Shown: positions 5,720 through 10,286 of the stretch, in pieces
How the letters are laid out: every line of letters starts with the position of its first letter
Position numbering within the stretch: the stretch's first letter is position 1
Assembly (NCBI GenBank): GCA_003565095.1
Contig: PXDI01000306.1
Span: 1-10,286 of the forward strand
Direction: 5' to 3'
From: PVC group bacterium
GTDB taxonomy: Bacteria > Verrucomicrobiota > Kiritimatiellia > UBA8416 > PXDI01
Length of the DNA: 10,286 bases
Notes under the pieces: model-generated
The model's database searches: none
Told to the model about the DNA's origin: nothing
What the model saw: the letters and a program-made list of their open reading frames with translations, nothing else
Translations under genes and position numbers: made by a program

Positions 5720-8082
5720 TCCCGCATCAGCGTCAGTTCCGTGCCATTGCCCAGCATAGCGCGGGCAATGTCCAGCTGGCCATGAATATTAGATAAGGAC
5801 AGCGACCGGCTGTCCTTGTCGTATTCGGCCGTTGCCCAGCCTGTTGGCAGCGGCAGCAGAAAGCGGCACGGCGATTGCGGCGGATCAATGGTCAGGCATT
5901 TTGTCCTGTGTTCGAAAACAATACCGAATTCGGCCAGGTAAACAGCAAAGGCGCTCATGGCGCGATGATAGAATTCGCCGCATTCATAGTGATCGAAGCG
6001 CATGCCGGCGCGTTCGTGGCGTTTCCAGACTGCCTCCATGACCCGCCGCCCCTGGCGTCGCATGCCGTTCATGATAAGCTGTGCGGCAAAGGAATACTCA
6101 ACCCCGGACCAGGGGCTATTGGCCTGGTCAGAACCGTTACGCTCAAAGGGGATTATGTCACCCGCGGGCCAGGAGCAATTAACCAGCCACGACTCCGGCC
6201 CTGACATGCGCGTATTGTTTTTCAGGATGGCTTTAAGGGCTTTGCGCAGGCGTACCGGTTTTGCACAACTGATGCCCGCCGTCTGCTGGAAGAACCAGTC
6301 GCCATTCAACTGGTCGGTCAGGCAACCGCGATTGCGGGCTCCTTCGGCCGGATCGGCGGCCAGATCATAATAGTTGCCGTTCCAGAGCTGGGTATCAACA
6401 GTTTTGATGCTTTTCTGTGCCTGGGCGCGGTATTTTTTTGCGGCAGTATCCTCTCCCAGCCATTCTGACATTTCGGCGGCGGCCAGCAGTGCGGGAATAT
6501 AGCCGAAGTTAATCAGGATGCTTGAACCCGTGACATCAAACTTGTCATAGGTTTGGTCACGGCCGGCGGCATCCGGCAGACCGTCTGCATTACGGTCGGT
6601 TTCCTGCATTATTTCCAGATTGCGCCTGATGACCGGCATGCATTCACGAACCAGCTCGATGTTGCCGGTCCAGCGCGCATGGCGCCAGACTGCCAGTGTG
6701 AATTGTGCACAAAGGTCGATGCGCTTGTCGCAATTGCCTTCGCCATCGGAAAAGTGGCCATGCATGGTATGCGGTATCTTGCCTTGAGCGTTACAGTTCG
6801 CGGCCGCAAGACGTTGTTGCGCGACATCCAGTTCCGGAAACAGCAGCATCATGATGTGGCTGGCGTAATGGGAAACGTCGACCGTTTGCAGTCCGCAACG
6901 ACCGAGCCCCTCCCAGATGCCGAAACGGCCATCGTATGTCAGCCAGGCACTGCGCAACAGTGGTGAAAACTGGGCGTTGACGGCTTGCAACATCCACTTC
7001 GGCAGTGAAGACGCAAAGAAGGCCTGTTGAAAATCAGCGGAGATTTGCTGCAAGCGGGATCTTTCCTTGCGCAGCCAATCGCAGACCTGTGCGGCATCAC
7101 TGAACCGCCGCGCATAGTAATGCCCGATCCGGGCGGGCGGCTTTTGGCGTCCCTCTGCTTCCCACATGTTAGGGAAATGCCATGTCAGGGTGAAAACAAG
7201 TTCGACAGATGCGCCGGGTGCCAGCCGGGCGTGCCGGCACAGTGCAGCACGGCGGAAGCCGACCGGAACCCCCAGTTTCTTTTCGGCGCCGACTTCGCCG
7301 ATATAGCCGCGTTCATTACCGAAATCCGTATTTTCAAGGCGGCCGGTTGCTATCAGCGGATCCCACAGGTCGCGGCCGTGCCGCGGATGCAGCGCATAAG
7401 TTACCTCGTCATCATGCTGCGCCTCAACCGCGAGCATAAGCTGGCCGTCTGATGAATGCTCCGCCGGCAGGCCGGCACGGGAGAGACATATTGCACGGCG
7501 CTGTTCGTCGTATTGCATGAGCGATTCGTTTCCAGGAAAATCATATCCCGCGCCGTTTTTCAGAAGGCCCAGCAGGCTGATATCCAGTGGCTCGGCAGAG
7601 CGGTTGGTGAGGTTGAACTGCAAGATACAACCGGGGGTATTGGATGCTTCGACGTCATGCGGAACAAGCGGGCTCCAGGCTTTCAGTTCAATATCCAGAG
7701 GATTCTTCTCAAAATGATAAGAAAGCTCCGCAAGGGGCACGGCGGCCTGGTATTTGATGTCAACCGGATGTTCCACCCAGGGAATGTGGTAGGGGTCGCT
7801 GAACCAGAACCAGCCGTCCGGTACCGGATCAAGTCCGTAATGTGTGCCAAGCGCCATGGTGCGATTAATTGTTGTACCATTTACGCAGAGGGCGAAGCGC
7901 AAACCTTCCCGCTCCATCACATCTGTTGCCGGCCCGGTGCCCCATCCGGCATTATTCATGAGATACCAGTTGTAGAAATAGCCGTCCGGACGGAGTTCAA
8001 GACTGCCCGCCCCGATCCCGCCCAGCGGCATTCCGCTGTTGCGGCAGCCGTAGTTGTCATGCGTGATGGCTTTCTTTTTCAT
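5716..8082 (-). CDS. GH116-type beta-glycosidase (GBA2-like)
   Basis: 788 residues. GH116 enzymes are retaining beta-glucosidases or beta-xylosidases; human GBA2 cleaves glucosylceramide. The N-terminal beta domain opens with the family signature MPLGGIGAGSLEL (about 18-30). The alpha-helical catalytic domain covers about 365-740. The segment EGLGRCGLQTVDVSHYAS (391-408) aligns without gaps to the GBA2 segment holding the nucleophile, and Glu391 is the likely equivalent. DGLPD followed by DQTYD (509-513) carries the probable acid/base Asp. WSGVEY (658-663) is another family motif. I chose ATG at 8082-8080 because GGGAA lies about ten bases upstream; the in-frame ATG at 8157 has no ribosome site and adds a non-conserved stretch. 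No signal peptide is seen, so it is probably cytoplasmic. It diverges from the sulfatase gene. The substrate cannot be read from the sequence. Confidence 0.9.
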   Translation of the reverse strand: MKKKAITHDNYGCRNSGMPLGGIGAGSLELRPDGYFYNWYLMNNAGWGTGPATDVMEREGLRFALCVNGTTINRTMALGTHYGLDPVPDGWFWFSDPYHIPWVEHPVDIKYQAAVPLAELSYHFEKNPLDIELKAWSPLVPHDVEASNTPGCILQFNLTNRSAEPLDISLLGLLKNGAGYDFPGNESLMQYDEQRRAICLSRAGLPAEHSSDGQLMLAVEAQHDDEVTYALHPRHGRDLWDPLIATGRLENTDFGNERGYIGEVGAEKKLGVPVGFRRAALCRHARLAPGASVELVFTLTWHFPNMWEAEGRQKPPARIGHYYARRFSDAAQVCDWLRKERSRLQQISADFQQAFFASSLPKWMLQAVNAQFSPLLRSAWLTYDGRFGIWEGLGRCGLQTVDVSHYASHIMMLLFPELDVAQQRLAAANCNAQGKIPHTMHGHFSDGEGNCDKRIDLCAQFTLAVWRHARWTGNIELVRECMPVIRRNLEIMQETDRNADGLPDAAGRDQTYDKFDVTGSSILINFGYIPALLAAAEMSEWLGEDTAAKKYRAQAQKSIKTVDTQLWNGNYYDLAADPAEGARNRGCLTDQLNGDWFFQQTAGISCAKPVRLRKALKAILKNNTRMSGPESWLVNCSWPAGDIIPFERNGSDQANSPWSGVEYSFAAQLIMNGMRRQGRRVMEAVWKRHERAGMRFDHYECGEFYHRAMSAFAVYLAEFGIVFEHRTKCLTIDPPQSPCRFLLPLPTGWATAEYDKDSRSLSLSNIHGQLDIARAMLGNGTELTLMRD

Positions 8083-8181
8083 GTGGTTGTTTCCCTTGTG
8101 TGCTGAGTTTCCCGCATTGATTATCACAGGCAATGCCAACTGTCGAGAGCGAATCATGTTATCAATAACGAGGTATTAAGC

Positions 8182-8206
8182 GCTCGCTGACCTTGTGTCG
8201 GCGAGC
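8182..8206 (-). repeat. REP-like palindrome, family 2
   Basis: GCTCGCTGAC (8182-8191) pairs with GTCGGCGAGC (8197-8206) at nine of ten positions. Compared with the copies at 5419 and 8345 it is in the opposite orientation. It lies about 100 bases upstream of the GH116 start. Confidence 0.75.
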
Positions 8207-8239
8207 AAGACGATTCTGTTAATTAATGGTTTTGTTAAT

Positions 8240-8319
8240 GCAAAAAGAAACGAGCCCTGTTGGAGCAAAAAACGGGTGAACCACATTATCTTGCTCAATA
8301 TGGGCTCCATTTTTCTTGC
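8240..8319. promoter_or_regulatory. 80-base nested imperfect palindrome carrying GGGCTC motifs
   Basis: The outer arms (8240-8257 and 8302-8319) are 18 bases each and match as inverted copies at 14 positions, with perfect GAGCCC and GGGCTC at their inner ends. Five bases further in on each side, GAGCAA (8263-8268) and TTGCTC (8291-8296) form a second perfect stem around a 22-base loop. AAAGAAACGAGCCCT (8244-8258) matches 14 of 15 bases of the ssb-upstream element. Each arm therefore presents a GGGCTC motif toward the nearer gene, the left one toward GH116 and the right one toward the sulfatase. It may be a bidirectional operator, a structured leader or a small inverted-repeat mobile element. 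Confidence 0.6.
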
Positions 8320-8344
8320 TTTATCCGCCTCTTTCTAAATTTTT

Positions 8345-8373
8345 CCGCTCGCCGACTCCAGGTCAGCGAGCGG
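8345..8373 (+). repeat. REP-like palindrome, family 2
   Basis: CCGCTCGCCGAC (8345-8356) pairs with GTCAGCGAGCGG (8362-8373) at 11 of 12 positions around a five-base loop. It is preceded by a T tract ending TTTTT and followed by GGGAGAAA, the flanks shared by other copies of the family. Confidence 0.8.
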
Positions 8374-8497
8374 GGGAGAAACAGTGTCATCTTAACATCC
8401 TTGAGATGAGGTATTCACAACTTGCTGTTGACCGGCAGGATTCTTTCTGCTACCTGAAACACTGACATCTGAACACTATATTAATAAGGAGCGTACC

Positions 8498-9970
8498 ATG
8501 CGGATATTGTTTCTGGATCTGGACACCTTGCGGCCGGATCATCTTGGATGCTATGGGTACCATCGTAACACGTCGCCGAATATTGACCGGATTGCCGCCG
8601 AGGGCGTGCGGTTTGATAATTACTACTGCTCCGATGCCCCCTGCCTGCCGGCGCGCGCCGCGCTGATGTCCGGACAGTTCGGCATTCATTCCGGTGCGGT
8701 TGGGCATGGCGGGACAAATGCCGACAGGGTGCTTGACGGCGCGGGGCGAGGTTTCCGGGATTCGATGGAATCAATTTGTCTGCCGAAAATCATGCGTGAT
8801 GCCGGTATGCATACATGCACGATAAGTCCGTTTGCAGAGCGCCACGCTTCGTGGTGGTTTTATGCCGGATTCAACGAAATGCACAATACCGGGATGGGGG
8901 GCGGCGAATCGGCTGAGCATGTGACCCCGACTGTCTTGAAATGGATTGATGACAACGCTGCGAAGGACAACTGGTTTCTGCATGTCAACTACTGGGATCC
9001 GCATACCCCGTATCGCGCGCCGGAGGAGTTCGGCAATCCCTTTGCGGATGACCCGCTGCCGGAATGGCTGACGGAAGAGGTGTTCAATGAGCATCTGAAT
9101 CACTGCGGACCGCACAGCGCACACGAAATCAATATGTATGATGACAAAACCAATCCGAAATTACCGCGTCATCCGGGGCGGCTTGAGAATATGGCGGATG
9201 TGCGGCGGATGTTCGACGGGTATGACTGCGGCATCCGTTATCTGGATGATCATCTGGGCAGGTTGTTTGCCGCGCTGGAGACGCAAGGGGTAATGGATGA
9301 TGTATGTGTGATCATTTCGGCCGATCACGGCGAGAATATAGGCGAGCTGGGAATCTATGGTGAACATGCCACCGCGGATAATATCACCTGCCGGATTCCG
9401 ATGATTATCCGCTGGAAGGGCGGGAAGCAGGGGCATGTTGATCAGGGCCTGCACTACAATCTGGATCTGGCCCCGACCCTGGCGGAGCTTTTCGGGCAGG
9501 AACGTCGCAAGCTGTGGGACGGGCAGAGCTATGCATCAGCTCTGTTGGCCGGAGAGGAATGCGGGCACGAACAGCTTGTAATCAGCCAGTGCTGTCATGT
9601 GTGTCAGCGTTCGGTCCGTTTCGGTCCGTGGCTGTATATGCGCACCTATCATGACGGCTTTCATCTGTTTCCGCAGGAAATGCTGTATAATCTCGAAGAC
9701 GACCCCTATGAGCAGCACGATCTGGCGGCGGAACGCACGGAGCTTTGTGCGGAAGGCGCCCGGCGGCTGATGGGCTGGCATGATCAAATGATGCAGACGA
9801 TGCCCAACTGCAGAACAGAAGATCCGCTCTGGCGCGTGATGGCCGAAGGCGGACCGTTTCATGCCCGCGGGGCGATTAAGAGTCGGAGATATGCTGAGCG
9901 ACTTTGTTCCACCGGTCGTGAATGGGCGGTTGAAGAGTTGAAGAAGCGTCACCCGCGCGAGTTTGCGTGA
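8498..9970 (+). CDS. type I (formylglycine) sulfatase
   Basis: 490 residues. Type I sulfatases hydrolyse sulfate esters on sugars or other molecules, using a formylglycine made from Cys or Ser in C/S-x-P-x-R. Here the motif is CLPAR with Cys49, so maturation by an anSME- or FGE-type enzyme is expected; none is in this window. The N-terminal LDLDTLRPDHLGCYG (7-20) supplies the calcium-binding aspartates, and SADHGENIGE (274-283) supplies Asp276 and His277. WDPHTPYRAP (166-175) is another family segment. The C-terminal subdomain shows YNLEDDPYEQHDLA (397-410), typical of the family. No signal peptide precedes the domain, so a cytoplasmic location is likely, unlike most polysaccharide sulfatases. 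AAGGAG at 8486-8491 sits six bases before the ATG. The gene diverges from GH116, which suggests a shared sulfated glycoside. The natural substrate is unknown. Confidence 0.95.
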   Translation: MRILFLDLDTLRPDHLGCYGYHRNTSPNIDRIAAEGVRFDNYYCSDAPCLPARAALMSGQFGIHSGAVGHGGTNADRVLDGAGRGFRDSMESICLPKIMRDAGMHTCTISPFAERHASWWFYAGFNEMHNTGMGGGESAEHVTPTVLKWIDDNAAKDNWFLHVNYWDPHTPYRAPEEFGNPFADDPLPEWLTEEVFNEHLNHCGPHSAHEINMYDDKTNPKLPRHPGRLENMADVRRMFDGYDCGIRYLDDHLGRLFAALETQGVMDDVCVIISADHGENIGELGIYGEHATADNITCRIPMIIRWKGGKQGHVDQGLHYNLDLAPTLAELFGQERRKLWDGQSYASALLAGEECGHEQLVISQCCHVCQRSVRFGPWLYMRTYHDGFHLFPQEMLYNLEDDPYEQHDLAAERTELCAEGARRLMGWHDQMMQTMPNCRTEDPLWRVMAEGGPFHARGAIKSRRYAERLCSTGREWAVEELKKRHPREFA

Positions 9971-9981
9971 GGGAAGTCGGG

Positions 9982-10044
9982 GAAGACCGCAGGCTGCAGA
10001 CCGCAGACTGCAGACCGCAGACTGTAGACTGCAGACTGAAGACG
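9982..10044. repeat. heptamer tandem array (GCAGACY), nine units
   Basis: Nine contiguous seven-base units begin just after the sulfatase stop. The common form is GCAGACC or GCAGACT, and the two alternate in the middle of the array. Edge units are altered (GAAGACC, GCAGGCT, GTAGACT, GAAGACG). Units with the same core occur at 5559-5579. The period is seven, not three, so it is not a coding repeat, and there is no spacer structure. Confidence 0.85.
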
Positions 10045-10055
10045 CGAGGTGGAAG

Positions 10056-10067
10056 CTCAGCGAGCGG
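10056..10067 (+). repeat. half copy of REP family 2
   Basis: CTCAGCGAGCGG matches the right arm of the copy at 5435-5446, and GGGAGAA of the usual tail follows at 10074-10080. The left arm is missing and the heptamer array stands in its place, so this looks like a truncated copy. Confidence 0.55.
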
Positions 10068-10078
10068 GCAATGCGGGA

Positions 10079-10163
10079 GAACGTCCAACATCGAATGCAG
10101 AATGGGGGAATAGGAAAAGCATAATTTCTTAATTCAGAATTGGACGTTGGATGTTGGACGTTC
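10079..10163. repeat. 14-base perfect inverted repeat
   Basis: GAACGTCCAACATC (10079-10092) is the exact inverse complement of GATGTTGGACGTTC (10150-10163). The right arm is preceded by a partial direct repeat, TTGGACGTTGGATGTTGG, so the unit is repeated there. The 57-base spacer is AT-rich and has no clear gene. The loop is too long for an efficient terminator; a small inverted-repeat element is more likely. Confidence 0.7.
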
Positions 10164-10194
10164 TAGAGCAGTTCTCAAAAGTTTTGTCTTGGTA

Positions 10195-10252
10195 CCGCTC
10201 GCTGACCTTCCTCCTACGCCAAGCCTCCGGCGGACAAGTGGTCGGCGAGCGG
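10195..10252 (-). repeat. composite REP, family 2 arms around an inserted palindromic element
   Basis: CCGCTCGCTGACC (10195-10207) pairs with GGTCGGCGAGCGG (10240-10252) at 12 of 13 positions. The loop is 32 bases instead of the usual four or five. That loop holds its own imperfect palindrome, TCCTCC (10209-10214) against GGCGGA (10229-10234). On the minus strand the lead-in is TTTTTCCGCTCGCCGACC, matching the copy at 8345. Confidence 0.7.
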
Positions 10253-10286
10253 AAAAATCGAGAGAAAGAAAACAACAAAGCGCAAA

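Larger units (their letters stand above)
8083..8497. other. divergent intergenic region between GH116 and sulfatase genes
   Basis: About 415 bases without a convincing gene. It holds two family 2 REP palindromes (8182-8206 and 8345-8373), an 80-base nested palindrome (8240-8319), a TTAATTAA palindrome (8219-8226), two GTTAAT repeats 16 bases apart (8218 and 8234), and a small inverted repeat TCATCT (8387-8392) with AGATGA (8404-8409). Both flanking genes must draw their promoters from here. I see no strong sigma-70 pair for either; TTGACC at 8428-8433 lacks a matching -10 at standard spacing. Confidence 0.6.

Noticed and set aside
5832..8106. Plus-strand open frames within the GH116 region, up to 216 codons
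   Set aside because: They are shadows of a long gene with clear family motifs on the minus strand.
8125..8143. ACAGGCAATGCC as a degraded family 1 REP or an operator
   Set aside because: Only about half of one arm resembles the family and the short palindrome could be chance.
8083..8157. Upstream start of the GH116 gene at 8157 giving a 25-residue extension
   Set aside because: There is no ribosome site at 8157, the extension does not look like a signal peptide, and the ATG at 8082 has a GGGAA site and leads directly into the conserved domain.
8428..8456. TTGACC at 8428 as the -35 of a sulfatase promoter
   Set aside because: At 17-base spacing the -10 position reads TACCTG, a poor match, so the pairing is not convincing.
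9982..10044. Heptamer array as a CRISPR array
   Set aside because: Units are seven bases and contiguous, with no spacers and no cas genes nearby.

Overview
The window looks like a piece of a bacterial chromosome, probably from the PVC group (Lentisphaerota or Kiritimatiellota relatives). That placement is an inference. It rests on a cytoplasmic-type sulfatase beside a GH116 glycosidase, on dense REP-like palindromes and heptameric tandem repeats in nearly every intergenic gap, and on the general protein style. No rRNA, tRNA, CRISPR array or transposase gene is visible.

Layout. (1) 91-1124, minus strand: a short single-stranded DNA-binding protein (ssb) followed by a 181-residue protein whose sequence pattern fits a Whirly/PC4-fold ssDNA-binding protein. 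A perfect REP hairpin lies between them. (2) 1248-2033, plus strand: an AT-richer toxin-antitoxin cassette (DUF6364-like antitoxin and PIN-domain toxin) with a textbook promoter and repeated operator half-sites. Its toxin gene overlaps the start of the next gene by 14 bases. (3) 2020-3660: phosphoglucomutase (pgm), complete and close to E. coli Pgm in sequence and length. (4) 3679-5391: a diverged sigma-70-like protein and a 275-residue protein with a possible SH3/PemK-like barrel, separated by a REP pair that also writes the last residues of the sigma-like protein. (5) 5392-5719: tandem REP units, a small heptamer repeat and a possible 38-codon gene. (6) 5716-8082, minus strand: a GH116-type beta-glycosidase. 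(7) 8083-8497: a divergent regulatory region with two REP palindromes and an 80-base nested palindrome. (8) 8498-9970, plus strand: a type I sulfatase. (9) 9971-10286: a repeat-only tail.

How the genes fit together. The GH116 enzyme and the sulfatase diverge from one intergenic region and could act on one sulfated beta-linked glycoside. Glucose from that breakdown could enter metabolism through Pgm, although that link is only plausible. The ssb/Whirly pair puts two different ssDNA-binding folds in one transcription unit. The most unusual regulatory signal is a motif (core GGGCTCRTTTCTTT). It occurs almost identically over 32 bases ahead of ssb and ahead of the gene at 4564. In weaker form it occurs in the two arms of the palindrome between the GH116 and sulfatase genes. 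In all four cases it points toward the downstream gene, which suggests a local regulon or a mobile promoter-like element.
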